Positions 34,801-45,533 of a stretch of DNA of 64,000 nt are shown here, piece by piece. The stretch lies in assembly GCA_948470475.1 (NCBI GenBank), contig OX419336.1, positions 34,179,415-34,243,414 on the forward strand, given 5' to 3'. Numbering within the stretch: position 1 is the first letter of the stretch; each line of letters begins with the position of its first letter. Origin of the DNA: Galaxea fascicularis (taxonomy: Eukaryota; Cnidaria; Anthozoa; Scleractinia; Euphylliidae). The notes beneath the pieces were generated by a model. It made no database searches. It saw only the letters and a program-made list of their open reading frames with translations, and was not told the origin of the DNA. Made by a program: the position numbers and the translations under genes.

Positions 34801-37800
34801 ATTAATTTTCTATAACCCCTCATTGTGTGATTATTCACAAGGTGTTTGAGCTACTGTTGACATTCTGTTCGGTGACTGGTTTGAGAACCCTTGTATGCAG
34901 AGCTTTGTTCACACCAACGACCTCCCGACCAAAGGACCCTAATGTCAGCGGTGCATATGATGTTGTCTTATACTGGGCCAGTCAATCAGTTGATACCCAC
35001 TCAACAGTGTCCATAAAGGCTCTTGATTTTATCAAGGAGATCTATGAGGTGAAACTCAAATTTTATCAGTGATATAAATTCTGAGTTAAGGTTTTAAAAT
35101 ATTTATCTGTAAAACTAAAGGAAACGTATCCTGTTCGCAGGAACAGCCACCATTACTCCTTATGCTAAACCCATTGTAAGATAGTAGTCTCAGTGTAGTG
35201 ACTGTCCCCATAATCACTCAGAAAAAGGCTGTCTAATCATCATATCATCATAAGCTTTATTTATACACGGTATCAATCTCATACAAAAATATGCTCTTCC
35301 ATCGAGCCGTGTGTAACTTAAATATACAGATAACTATCCATAAGTAATCTCAGAGCGCTATTTCTACTAATGCAACATATACAACTTATGCTAATATTAA
35401 TTCTAATACTAATAACAATAGCAATACTAAAACTAAGAAACTAATACTACAACTCATCATATAATAAAAGCTATAAGTTTCCTAAATAAAATGATCATTA
35501 AGATTGTAACAGGAAGCGATTACTATGTCAGCAGAGATTCTTTGAAGCCAGTAATAGAGGTCTGGGTTTTGCTAGTAGTTGAGAGGCTGTTCCATAGTGT
35601 AGCACCTCGATAGTTCAGGCTACGTTTTCCGGCCTCAGAGAGTGGTCTGGGAATAAAAAGATTATGAGCCGAGTCCCTCAAGTTATAGGTATGAACTTGC
35701 GATGTTGTTTGAAAAAGTTCATGAAGGCGAAGAGAAAAGTGATCATTGACCACCTTAAACATAGTAATCGCCAGCTGTTTAGTACGTCTTTTTTCAAGTG
35801 TATCCCAGCCAAGGTCATGTAATAAACAAGAAGATGGTGTCGTATAGTCAGAATTTGTTATTATACGAGCAGCCCTATTTTGTAGCTTCTGGAGTCTCTC
35901 AGATTGGCATTTTCCGATACAACCCCATACTGGGCTACAATAGTCGAAATATGGAACAATCAGGGCATTGTACATGTTAATTAGGGTATCTCGCGGTACT
36001 AGTGCCCTCAAGCCCGCTTTAGAATTTAATGTATGCATTCCCTCAGATTTTGCCGTTAGCAAAGGTCCAGGATATAATTATAATGACATTGCGTGTAACT
36101 CGGAAGCTGTGTAACTCTGTTCTGTATAGAACTGACCATATCCACTGATTTTTAACTCGGAAAATGGGGCTATGTCATTTCCGAGTTGTGGGTGTGTGGC
36201 CAATTTCACTCTTTCGCCCGATCCATTGCTCGATCGATCTCTCCCTCCATTCCTGTTAAACGTTTTGTAAATCCGACCAATACTATTGCCTATGTACACT
36301 CTTTTTCTGAGGGTCGACGTTCTTACACTGTATTTTTTTCGCGATTTGAGCCTGAAAACATTCTTAAGGTGTTCTTAAGTTACATGGTATAAACACGATG
36401 TCGCGGCAACCAACTGCTGGTAAATTTAGCTTTACAAAAAGCGTTGAACATAGAGGTTCACAACGCGACATAAAGTCACCAGATTTTGCAGTGAAAACAC
36501 AGAAAAGTTCATGTGTACATAGTATACTACTCATTTAAAAAAATTATTGAGCAAAATAAAGATGTTCTTAACTGACTCTCAGGCTCGGTATGTTCTAAGC
36601 ATGTTCTTAAAATTTGGGTTAATCTCAGCCTCGACGTTCTCAAAGGTTCTTATAAAAAGAATGTAGGCATCCTATACTGTCTTGAATGTTTGCCCTACGA
36701 AGTGGTACAATCAAAATGACGATCATGAAAACAGCTTCAAATACCCTGTAAAATAAAAGTCATCAAGTTGCTACAGAAGACTAATGAAAGATACACAGAA
36801 GAGGGAGAACTTGCTTTTGATGATATTTTTGTGGGATTAACGGAACAGTTAAACAAAACAACATTTCTTTTGTAGAGGGCTGTTACATGTATATTTGAGC
36901 TTACAAAGATTATGGCCCCGTCCACACGTATCCACGTAATTTTTAAAACGGAGATTTAGCCTTCCAACCGCACATAAACGGCGTTTTCGTTCTCAAGAGT
37001 GGAGTTGGTTTTTCGAGTGTGGACTGACGAAAGTGGAGGTTTTCGAATACGATGATGTCATATAGATCGAGTCCAGTCTACCCCGGTTTCCGTTCTCCCG
37101 TGGCGGACAGACAACTTGTGTCGTTGCTACTTGGGCTTCTTTCAAGCCTATCACCAGTATGCATACACTTGCATTTTATATTGTTAAATCTTCAAGCTGA
37201 CTGTTCGAGGAAGTGATTAAAGATGCTTTCCGTCCCAGTGTCGAGAACAAGGGCTGTAAAATGATTAAATAGGAGGCCAACTACACCACAGAGATTCTGG
37301 GTCAGGCCAGAAAAAAACGAGTGGATAGTGGGATAATTTTGTTGACCAAAGCGTGAGGGGGGAATTTTGGAATGCATTGCGCTATCGTATTTCCATCGTT
37401 CCAGCGTTTATTTTTTCGAGACGATTTTCATACTGAAGCTTAGTGTTTTCGCTCTCTCTCTCTTTTTTTATTGTAAAGTAGGTGGCGGCCCTCCTGTAAT
37501 CTCTACCCTATAGTCTATGTTATTTTAATTTGTAATCTCTAAGTGTAACTCCTGTATTGTTTTGCTTTGTAATTGCTTTGTAAATAGTGTGACAAAAATG
37601 AACTGAACTGTTTTCGTGTGGATGGACGCGTATTTTTTTTTTCAAATCTATCCTGTTACGTGTGGACGTAAAATGTAACGCAAATATCATGCCTCTCTTT
37701 GGGATTCGTAAGAAAAGAAACCAAGCCATATACTATTGAGAGGTTTATAATTCATTTTTCGAGATCAGTGGTTCAATGGACTTTGATTGAGAACCAGCTT

Positions 37801-40800
37801 GTCCCCGTTATCATGTGTTTACTACGCTTTAAAGAAACCGTTATTGAACGTATTCTAATGGCTGTCTTTTTTGGGGCTTTGTTTGTACTAGGAACTTGTT
37901 GATGGTGGTCTTTTAGATCAGTTGTCACCTCGCACATCAGATTTAATTCCTGTATTAACACAGCTGCTGATACCTCCTACGGAAATTGACGGAACTGTGC
38001 TCAGGCTAAAGTGTGATCAGATCAGCAAGGCCTTGGAAGTTCTAACTGATATCCTTGTTTCTTAATTCTAATTTAGTTGAAGAGTGAGTGAGAGAAGCAT
38101 TGAATAAATGTACTCCCAGTGTTCTATCAGCAAGTAAACCTGGGACGCTGCTTTTCATGCGCCAAATCAAATGCCTCTTTGGGTCGACCCAAATAAATTA
38201 AAATTCGACGTTGATTCAGAGGTCGAATTAAATGTGACTCTTGATGTTTTTCCGAAATACATTGAAATAACTGATGCATTATATTCGGCTCAAGAAAAGT
38301 TCGACGTACGATTTGATTTGGGTCGTCCCAACTATTTAATTCGACCGAGCCGGTCGAATTTAATAGTTGGGTCGACCCAAATCAAATTCGTGGAATTTAA
38401 TTGATTCAAACATCGAACTTCTCATGTGCCAAATCAAATGATTTGATTCGGCGCATGAAGAGTTCGACGTTTGAACCGGGACTCACTAACCGAGTTCGAG
38501 GTCTGTGCTGTAAGTTACGGACCGAGTTTTTTCCCGTTCACTTATGGCCCAAGCGCGAAGAGCGCGGGCCGTAACTAAATCAACTGGAAAAAAACGAGGA
38601 TCCGTAACTTATAGTACGGGCCGAGAAAACAAGGTTAGTAAGATATTTAATATCTCTCTGAGGTTAATCGGGCGCGCGGGAAAGGAAACTTTCAAATTTA
38701 GCGGGTTTCACAGTAAAATATGGCCCGCAAAATTGACCAATCACAGCGCGCATAGTAACTGAGAGATATAATAATTACAATTTAAGTAACTTCGTTACCT
38801 AGCTAGGAAGCTGGATCTGTTTTGTATTAACTGACCTACCAATCAGTTTGTCCAAGGCCCGATTTGTTTGTTGAGTGAAAGTCTCTTTTGGGACTTTTTG
38901 GTTTTTGTTTTTCAGGGTTGACTTCCTCTAAACTAATATTTTGCGGAATATCAGGGTTGAACAACGTTTGTGGATAAAGAAATAAACTCCTTGGACACTT
39001 TTTAATCTTGGATTAACGTTAATCGTGCTTTCGAACACCCGGGCCCAGTCTACCCTCAAACTGAACGCAGGAACATCGTCTAACTGGACGTCCACGTGAC
39101 CTTACTTATTTTCTTACTTATTTACTTACTTGTTCTTTAACTGCTTATTTGAGAGAGGTGCTCTCGACCCTCTCGTGAGTACATTGCACTCATGAGAAAA
39201 AAAGCTACAAAAGACAATTGGGATAAAAAAACGATGTTAGAAAGTTGTTATTAAGATGCAGTAGAACCCTTTTCCATTCGCTACAGTGAGTCAAAAAAGA
39301 AAACAGAAATCAATTTTTTTTGCTTGCTCTTCCTTGACTTTTCCAACTCCTCTGTTTTGATGATTCACTGAAGAACATCGTGCTGGAAAATTTAAAGCTT
39401 GATTACTGGTGGAAACTGCTGGATTATCAGTATCAACACAACAGTGTGGGAACAAGAAGCACCATGCCAGTGTCTTGGAGGTACATGTTATGAGCGTGAC
39501 TAGAGTCTCAAACTTTTCGTTTAGACGAGAATTACATTACATCAACTTTATTTGCGGAATATGTGGTATACACCAAGGTATTGACTCGCCCGCATATCAC
39601 TAAGAATAGAAAATAACAATCTACTTGAAATTCACATTTTGTCCGACCTTAGTTACCGAATATAGGTAAAGTAAAAAATCCAGGAGTTTGTTAGCCTGAG
39701 AAGTGTCTTTGGGTCCCCCGGCACCGTGTTTTCCCTGATCCCAACATGAACATGTTACTGAGCTGAGGCTTGAAACACTTTCCATCTTCTAAACGCCTTT
39801 TAAATAGGGTTATCGTTGTTGGTTTTCAATCCGTTTTGATCGTTTTGCTTCTTCAAGGTAATGTGAGCTGCTGTTTTGATTGTGATAAAAACCAGTGTAT
39901 GTCTGAATCTTTCTCTGACTTGTTACTTTCTGAGTTCGCACCCTCAAAAGTCACGTTGACGGAAAGGATCTGCAACCGATTGCTATAGGGGAGTTATGAT
40001 AATAACAGTTATCTTTTTTTTATTGCAGTTCAGAAGGTGTTAACGTTGTGCTTCAGATGTTGGACCTGCTGTGTAAACTGAAGAATGACGTGATAGGACT
40101 GAAGGTATTCGCCTAAACAGTTTCAGTCAGTCTAAGCCGCGTCTACACGAGCGACTTTTGGCTTGCGATGATGATGCGATTTATTCTGGAAATTGTCGCG
40201 TCGCCGGCGCGCGGTGGTGGCTACATGAGTGACAAAGTCTGTGATTTTGTCACGAAAAGTTCAACTCATTGAATTTCTCGTGATTTTTTCTGCGATTTTT
40301 TAGCTGTCGCCATCGCAGCACTTGCGCGAGGGTGGCTACATGTGTGATTTTCACCACACGCTGGTGACGCGACAAATTTGGAAAAAAAACGCATCACCGT
40401 CGCAAGCAAAGCCACGGCTTTACCTTCCTTAACGATTGCTTGAGCGAATAATTGCGCGCGGGAGTCGTGACAATGGGCTTGAGAACACAGCCTATTAAGA
40501 GAAGGCATTTGAGTTTAAAGTTCTAAACTCTGAGGTCTCAGTATAAACAAAACCCTTCCATTTTTTGGCCATGAGAAGTAAGTTTGACAAAAATTTTTCA
40601 GTCTTGAGTGGTAGGTTGTAGATTTTCTCAGGCCTTGTCATCTTTGCCGACATCACCTGGGCACGGGGTGGAAGAATCCATAACAAACCTTGTGCATTGC
40701 TACCCTCAGCCATATTACTTATCAAACCTCGGCTTGCATAGAGGAAGCCGAGTGAACTGTTGAGGAAACTCTTAAAATGAAATAAAATCAGTAAGAAGAA

Positions 40801-43800
40801 TGACCTTGATTCGAAATAATCACTTAATTCAATGTAGTGAAGCTCAAATTTGTTTTTTTGGGGGGGGAGGGCTTTTTTCCGCTCAATGATTGGTGATAAG
40901 AGAGAACGTTTCCAGCATCGACTTGAGTTTATCCTTTCCCTAGTCATTTTAAGCCTCGGTTGAAATAAAAAAAGAACAGATTTTGGTCTTAGTTTGGTCA
41001 TATGACTGTTCTTTTCTCTGGGCATAATTATTCGAAATATACATTATTGTTCTGTTTTGAATCAGGAGCAACTTGCATCCGCCTTACAAGACCAGCGGTT
41101 GGTCCCATTTCTGGCACGCTCGTTAAGCAGTGAATCGCGCGACAGCGTACAAAAAGCCCTGCGTGTGTTGAGTGAAACCTCCAGCCTGCCCGACTTTCAA
41201 GCTATTTGGTAAGTGAGTGGGTTGATAGGCAAATGCAGACAAAGAACCTATTGTTCGGTTTTTCACTCGCTGTAACAATATGTTCGGAGTGTAACTTCAC
41301 TGTGACGTACAGTAGTTGCATTGGCCGGTTCGTAGTTTATTTGGAAGGGACTGGATGGTTATTCTGTCTTGTTATCACAGGTTAGGGGATTTAATTGCCT
41401 CTAACAATGCAGCTCGGGAGGAGGAGATTACACTGCTGAAAAGACCCAGCGATACAGAGCTTAGTCCTCCATCATCACCTCGGCACCAGATCTCCATGGC
41501 TAACAGTCGGAACAGCGCGAGCATGCGCTCAACAGGTCTGGACCATGTGCCCGTGAAAATCAAAGCTCCTCCCAAGAACTCGCAGTATGACGCAAACATC
41601 GAGTCCTTGATCGAGAAGATGAAGTCTGGATTAGAGGTTTGCTTTCGTTAAGTTTCGTTGTAATAAATCTTATCCTTGGTTGCTTACGTTGCCAGTAATG
41701 ACAATAATGACGTGACGTCGTATTTATCGACCGTTGGCTGATCAATCATTCTACCAAATGTATGAAATGATTGATTTGCGAAAATCTGATACTAAAAAAC
41801 GAGTTGGCAGAGAATCTATTGATAACTGTCATAATCGAATGCAAGGAGAGTTCGCTTCGGTTCTGTTTAGAGCGCAGAACTTCAAGGTTTGGATGTTCCG
41901 TTTGTGAAGAATGTACAAGTCTTGTCTAGTATTTATTTGCAACCGTGGAAGATGAATTCCGTTTGGGCAGTGACCTACTGACGGTTTTGCAAGAAACCAA
42001 CAAAGAGAAAAGTCACCGACGTTGGGAGAGAAGCCTGAAACAAAGTGTAATATGATTGAGGTACAGGACTTGCACTCCGCGATGCGAGAGTTCTGCGATT
42101 AACTGACGAGTTGATTTTCGTCTGTTCCCCGCTGTAGATCAAGCCAGATCCCCATGCGTCTGAAATTATGGATATTTACGAAGCTAAACTAGCGGCGTTA
42201 GTGGTAGGTGTCTTGGCATATTCCTTATTCCTTATGGATTTTTTTTCTTCTTTCATTTACTGACTTCGAAATTTTCTGACTTAAAGTCTTTAATGTCGTC
42301 GCTCTAATTTTAGACCAAGGAAAGTCACCTTCAAGATCTTCTGGAAGCGAAAGCCCTTGCGCTATCTCAAGCTGACCGTCTAATTTCGCAGTACAGGTGT
42401 CGGAGGGCACAATCTGAAGCCGAGGTATTGAGACATTTCGTCGAAAGCACTCGACAGTTTCTGGTTTGTTCGTACAGGCGTTTACACTGCCTTTTAACCT
42501 TTGTCTTTGTTTCTTTTTAGTGTGCTAAGTTGATGCAGCTTTTACAGACGACAGAAAAGAAGGCAGAGAAACAGGCTGAACAGGTTTCCGCTTTGCTGTA
42601 TGCTTTATGAAACCCGCTAAGTCAGCTTTTGTCAAGGAACAACATGGGATCCACGAGGCCTTTACTGGGCGTGCATCCACATTTTCTTTTTTGTTTAGGA
42701 GGCTCTCGAAATCAGAACTCATAGCCATAGTTGAAAATTAAACAACCATATTGTTGCACAGAATTGTGGTAAATCGGGTAGGCCTTTGAATGACTTGTTG
42801 AACGTGTCGGCTTTCTATAACCTGAGCGATTTCAATCATATACCATGAGGCACTTAATGTTGTATCTTTTTTGTTTAGATAAACGAACTGCTTCAAGCTC
42901 AAAAGGCAGCAACAAAAGAGGTAAGTTTGTGTTTTGTGCCTGAAAATGTTATTTACTTGTGTTGTCACCGTTTGACCGTTTTTCGTAATTTGTTATATTA
43001 AAATAGCAAAGCAAATGGATCAAATCCGTGGAAAACAAAAACAAAAGCAAATTTTGAAAAAACGCGCTGAGATTCCAGCGACAGCATCAGCAGGCCCCGG
43101 TTGTTCAAAGGCTGGATAGCGCTATCCACCGGATAAATCACTATCTAGTGGATAGTGCAATTAGCTTTCCCATTACTTATCCGCTGGATAGTGATTTATC
43201 CGGTGGATAGCGCTATCCAACGTTTGAACAACCGGGGCCAGGCCACCTTCAACTGCACGCTCTGATCACGTGCAACAGCGGTCAATATTTCGCGGGTAAC
43301 AGTGGTAATGTTGCCCGCTCATGGCATTTGGCGGTAAACAGTTTCATTGTTAGATGTCATGTGACCATGAACTAGCCTATGAACGGGCGCGCTATAGCGG
43401 GAAAAACGCCAGCTATATAACCATTGTTTGTTTTGTCACCGGATGTTGAATATAGATGGAGGTTATGCTGAGACACAATGAAAACCTTAAGGCTGTTGAA
43501 GAGGAACATGAACAGCTGAAGATTGCATTTGCTGAACAGTCGCAAAGGTCAGTCTAAATGTGGCTTTTACCAAAATACGACCTGTCGCTTGAGTAGCTTA
43601 ACAAATCCTGATATTGCTGTTAGTGAATCCCAGATCAATGGTTCGTACTTGGGGGTGGGGTGAGAGCGATGTAGTGCGGCTTTGGTGAGGACGGGGTGGA
43701 ATAGGTATGATTTTCACCTGGTGGGATGGATCATTCAAGATAATGAAATTCCGACCGCGGACAAAAAGTAAACTTATTTTGACGAAATAGTATCAACCCC

Positions 43801-45533
43801 AAAAAGTAGATATCTTATTCCTTATACTTCAATACGACCTGTAGCACATCAAACTATCTGGCATCCACGTAATTCGGAGCACGCTCCCTCGACCTGTCTT
43901 TGCATTACACCACTTCGTGGTTTCCTCATCGAGACAGGTTTTCTTTCCTCATTTTGTAGACTAGAAACCAGTCAGCGCAGTCTCATGGCGGCTCAAGACG
44001 AACACAAAGCTCTGTCAGACTTGAATGAGATGCTGAGGCGACATAACGACAACCTCAAGAGTCAACACGACTGGTAAAACATCAGTGTTGGCTAGTATTT
44101 GTGACCGTTTATCCATGTCTGCCTTTTTGCAGTCAGTTCGTACACCTTCACTCAAAACTCACAAAGCCATGTGGCTATTCTTTCTCAGCACAACTAAACA
44201 GCTTCACGAACTCGAAACAGAAAGAAAAAAGGTTGTACAGCAACTGAAGGAAAAGGACGGCAAATATCAAGGTACAGCTCGGGAGAGTTGGTTTACAGCG
44301 TTCCTGATTAAATGGTTTGAACCCAGGAGTCATATCATAATTAGAAGAGTACGACCGTCCGAGTGAGTGTAGTCAATGTCACCACAAACAGTCCTTCACA
44401 GGACTACACTCACCCGGACGATCGTACTCCACTTAATTACAAATAGGGAATAACTTTTTTACTTCTTGAAGGGTGCAGGTAATTTTTTTCTCATAATATT
44501 TCGATATTTTAACAGAGGGGTGGTTGAAGGCAACGCAGGCCACTTAATTATTGGAGTTTGTTTTCTAACATCGGAAAGCTATTCAATTGTCTTTGGCTCT
44601 TCTCTCAGAACTACGGAAAACACTACAGAAACAAGAGGAAGAAACGAAGCAGCGAGAAAAGAATATCGACGAGCTGCAAAATAAAAACGAATCCCTGAAA
44701 AGTGATCTGGCAAAAGCTGACAAAGAACGAAAGGAGTTAGGGCATAAGGTTGGTGTCGTAAAGGTTTTCCACATGGTTACCAAGTGTAACGTGAAAGGTA
44801 TCTGGTTGAATGCTGATCAAAGTGTTCAGTTTACTTGATTACAAACAAGGTTAACCTGACTCACATATTCAGTTGTTTGTACTCAGGGTTTTGACTTGAC
44901 TCGCAGTTGCTGGCGACTGAGCCGTTCATTAGCGGTGAAAATCGCCGGTCGTCGGCTGAAAAGAAAAACCGTGTTGTACATGGAAGTATTTCAATGGTAC
45001 CCACTGATTTGTGTGTCGTTGAGAAGACGAAACACGTGTACGCCTCCGCCTGACCTTTCTGCATTGTTGCTCAAACTCGAGCTAAAAATAATAGTGTTTG
45101 GATAATGCTTGGGGGCCATGACACCAGAATGAATGTTTTTCAATCGCCCTATCTGTTCCTGTAACCAAAGCCCACCATGAGTCCAATCCACCCCAGCTGT
45201 CAAGTTGTGTTGAATTTGAAGCCAGTTTTAAAAATTTATGGTTGAGTCAAGGCTAGGCTGGCCCGTTCCAGACATTCAGATGGATAATTATGTTCAACAG
45301 TTTTTCTGGGACAGGTTAAGTGATTTGGTGTAACAATAACCTCTTTCGCGTGCTTGCAGCTCTCGTCCCTTGAACTCATCTGTCGACAGAATGACGACGT
45401 GATAAAGAAGCGAGAAGTAACAATCAAGGAACTACAGTCTGAACTTGATCGCCAGGCACAAATCGCAGCCATGATTCACAATCTGAGCAGTGGAAAACTA
45501 CCAATCACAAATTTCGCGGGCAACTCTAGCTGA
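25868..45533 (+). CDS. CIP2A: Cancerous inhibitor of PP2A (CIP2A) orthologue
   Basis: Exons: 25868-25975, 26744-26903, 28831-28943, 29681-29775, 31188-31284, 31541-31663, 33119-33264, 33592-33667, 34842-35048, 37892-38048, 39348-39480, 40029-40104, 41066-41208, 41381-41636, 42138-42203, 42314-42424, 42521-42583, 42879-42920, 43456-43547, 43960-44073, 44189-44271, 44609-44748, 45360-45533. All phases close, giving 924 aa (human about 905). Residues 1 to about 600 are the helical armadillo-like domain ([81 protein letters not shown]). About 631-900 is a long coiled coil ([31 protein letters not shown]). The end has [11 protein letters not shown], as in vertebrate CIP2A. In vertebrates it binds PP2A-B56 and TOPBP1, stabilises MYC and tethers broken mitotic chromosomes; the coral role is inferred. 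Intron 10 is AT-AC. Poly(A) signal AATAAA at 46584-46589. Confidence 0.95.
26401..26656. mobile_element. Long-inverted-repeat MITE in CIP2A intron 1
   Basis: It begins GCTTCCCAGTTGAGCATG and ends with the exact reverse complement. Inner arms also pair: GTTTTGACGTCAAAACTTTG and ATCCAATGGAAACAAAGTGC with their complements. The result is a near-full-length fold-back. Confidence 0.85.
27252..27360. mobile_element. Short MITE, CACTTAAT...CTGGTCC termini
   Basis: The left end CACTTAATAACTGGTCCTGA pairs with the right end ending GGGACCAGTCATTAAGTG. Inner arms around GTTTCTCGAG and CTCAGGAAAC also pair. Confidence 0.7.
27361..28440 (+). repeat. Dispersed repeat copy 1, interrupted by a hAT element
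   Basis: It shares CAAATGGATCAA, AAACAAAAGCAAAT, GCTGAGATTCCAGCGACA, CCACCTTCAACTGCA, CTCATGGCATTTGGC, AACAGTTTCATTG and GATGTCATG blocks with 43005-43430, in order. The hAT element at 27604-28356 interrupts this copy just before GATGTCATG. The other copy is uninterrupted at that point. Confidence 0.8.
27604..28356 (+). mobile_element. Internally deleted hAT-type DNA transposon
   Basis: A 753-bp insertion with inverted ends CAGGGCAGGAAACTT and AAGTTTCCTGCCCTG, flanked by TAGATG on both sides. The plus strand keeps a transposase N-terminal relic: [12 protein letters not shown] at about 27962, then, after a frame change, a zinc-finger-like stretch [16 protein letters not shown] at about 28084 of the kind found in hAT/ZNF862-like proteins. 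The catalytic region is absent, so it is non-autonomous. Confidence 0.75.
28443..28635. mobile_element. Long-inverted-repeat element with tRNA-T-arm-like core
   Basis: The outer arms (AAGAATGATCGTCGCAGTTA and TTGCAATTGTGTAAAGAAGC) are matched by near-exact complements at the right end. The central loop contains GGGGCTTGAACCC and its inverted twin GGTTCAAGCCCC, each resembling a tRNA T-arm/box B. Confidence 0.75.
32875..33043. mobile_element. hAT-like MITE, CAGGGCTGTGCTCTA termini
   Basis: The left end CAGGGCTGTGCTCTAG and right end CTTAGAGCACAGCCTTG are inverted with slight mismatch. Inner GGCGCCCGGTCGCC and GGGCGCCC segments also pair. It ends about 75 bp before CIP2A exon 7. Confidence 0.7.
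33697..33935. mobile_element. MITE, GGGCCCGGTTGTTC family, copy 2 (subtype with AATCC interior)
   Basis: Begins GGGCCCGGTTGTTCGAAAGC and ends with GCTTTCGAACAACTGGGCCC. The next inner arms CGATTAACGCTAATCCAGGA and its complement pair. Located in CIP2A intron 8. Confidence 0.8.
34027..34275 (+). mobile_element. tRNA-derived SINE in CIP2A intron 8
   Basis: Head GACCTGTTGGCTCAGTTGGT (box A) and CGGGTTCACACCCC (box B), then the body block GACTAGTCTAGTCTTCTCAG and CCCGTCTCACAACC shared with 24585-24968. The (TTAC)n tail is not evident. Confidence 0.7.
34420..34810. repeat. Dispersed repeat, family of 11400-11725, copy 2
   Basis: It contains CACCCATTTTGAAATCACTC, TTTGCTCTCAACAGTGCAAT and TCAGACCAAATTGC, shared with 11400-11725. 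A palindrome at about 34712-34752 reads GATTTCAAATCGAACTCGCG and then its complement. It ends about 30 bp before CIP2A exon 9. Confidence 0.6.
35235..36065 (-). mobile_element. 5'-truncated LINE (reverse transcriptase C-terminal part)
   Basis: The minus strand encodes about 179 aa (36062 down to 35523) typical of the C-terminal part of a non-LTR retrotransposon: [56 protein letters not shown] and [12 protein letters not shown] 3'UTR of about 285 bp follows, ending in an AATAAA-containing stretch and ATGATG repeats near 35240. The catalytic part of the polymerase and the endonuclease are missing, the usual result of incomplete reverse transcription. It is antisense in CIP2A intron 9. Confidence 0.85.
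36290..36668. repeat. Dispersed repeat, copy 2 (family of 6020-6390)
   Basis: It carries AAAGTCACCAGATTTTGCAG, ATAGTATACTACTCATT and GAGCAAAATAAAGATGTTCT in the same order as at 6275-6385. The edges (ACACTCTTTTTCTGAGGGTC, and near the right end ACGTTCTCAAAGGTTCTTAT) are partly inverted to each other. Confidence 0.6.
36913..37690. mobile_element. DNA-transposon-like repeat, CCCCGTCCACACGTA end
   Basis: The left edge is TGGCCCCGTCCACACGTATC; towards the right are GTTTTCGTGTGGATGGACGC and CGTGTGGACGTAAAA. The inner block GAGATTCTGGGTCAGGCCAG, TAATTTTGTTGACCAAA, GGAATGCATTGCGC and CGTATTTCCATCGTT recurs at about 58310-58560. No transposase is visible. Confidence 0.65.
38150..38462. mobile_element. 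Palindromic repeat inside the AT-AC intron
   Basis: A core palindrome, GTCCCAACTATTTAATTCGA then CCGAGCCGG and the complement ending GTTGGGTCGACC, lies at about 38326-38380. The outer parts share GCGCCAAATCAAATG / CATTTGATTTGGC-like arms and TTCGACGTTTGA-type edges. Frame 38171-38404 is a product of this repeat. Confidence 0.6.
39001..39046. mobile_element. Solo end of the GGGCCCGGTTGTTC MITE family
   Basis: GATTAACGTTAATCGTGCTT then TCGAACACCCGGGCCC matches the right end of the 33697-33935 element. The left end is absent. Confidence 0.5.
40130..40480. repeat. Unclassified repeat-like GC-rich block in CIP2A intron 12
   Basis: GCGTCTACACGAGCGACTTT and two GGTGGCTACATG-R-GTGA units bracket GCGATTTT-rich sequence and paired TGTCGCGTCGCC / GGTGACGCGACA arms. 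It resembles a degraded DNA transposon; nothing more precise is supported. Confidence 0.4.
43005..43430 (+). repeat. Dispersed repeat copy 2, interrupted by a MITE
   Basis: Same ordered blocks as 27361-28440. Here the insertion is a palindromic MITE (43093-43239) placed after GATTCCAGCGACAGCATCA, and the hAT insertion site of the other copy is intact. Confidence 0.8.
43093..43239. mobile_element. Palindromic MITE, GGGCCCGGTTGTT family, copy 3
   Basis: Begins GGCCCCGGTTGTTCAAAGGC and ends with TTTGAACAACCGGGGCC. The interior GGATAGCGCTATCCACCGGA arms match the copy at 4279-4406. In CIP2A intron 18, inside another repeat. Confidence 0.85.
44315..44445. repeat. Fold-back repeat in CIP2A intron 21
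   Basis: AGTACGACCGTCCGAGTGAG at the left pairs with CTCACCCGGACGATCGTACT at the right around AATGTCACCACAAACAGTCC. The right arm and loop recur at about 55634-55705. Confidence 0.7.

Noticed and set aside
39770..39988. Plus-strand frame considered as a missing CIP2A exon between exons 10 and 12
   Set aside because: The AT-AC exon 39348-39480 fits family sequence and phase on both sides, leaving no gap for this frame.
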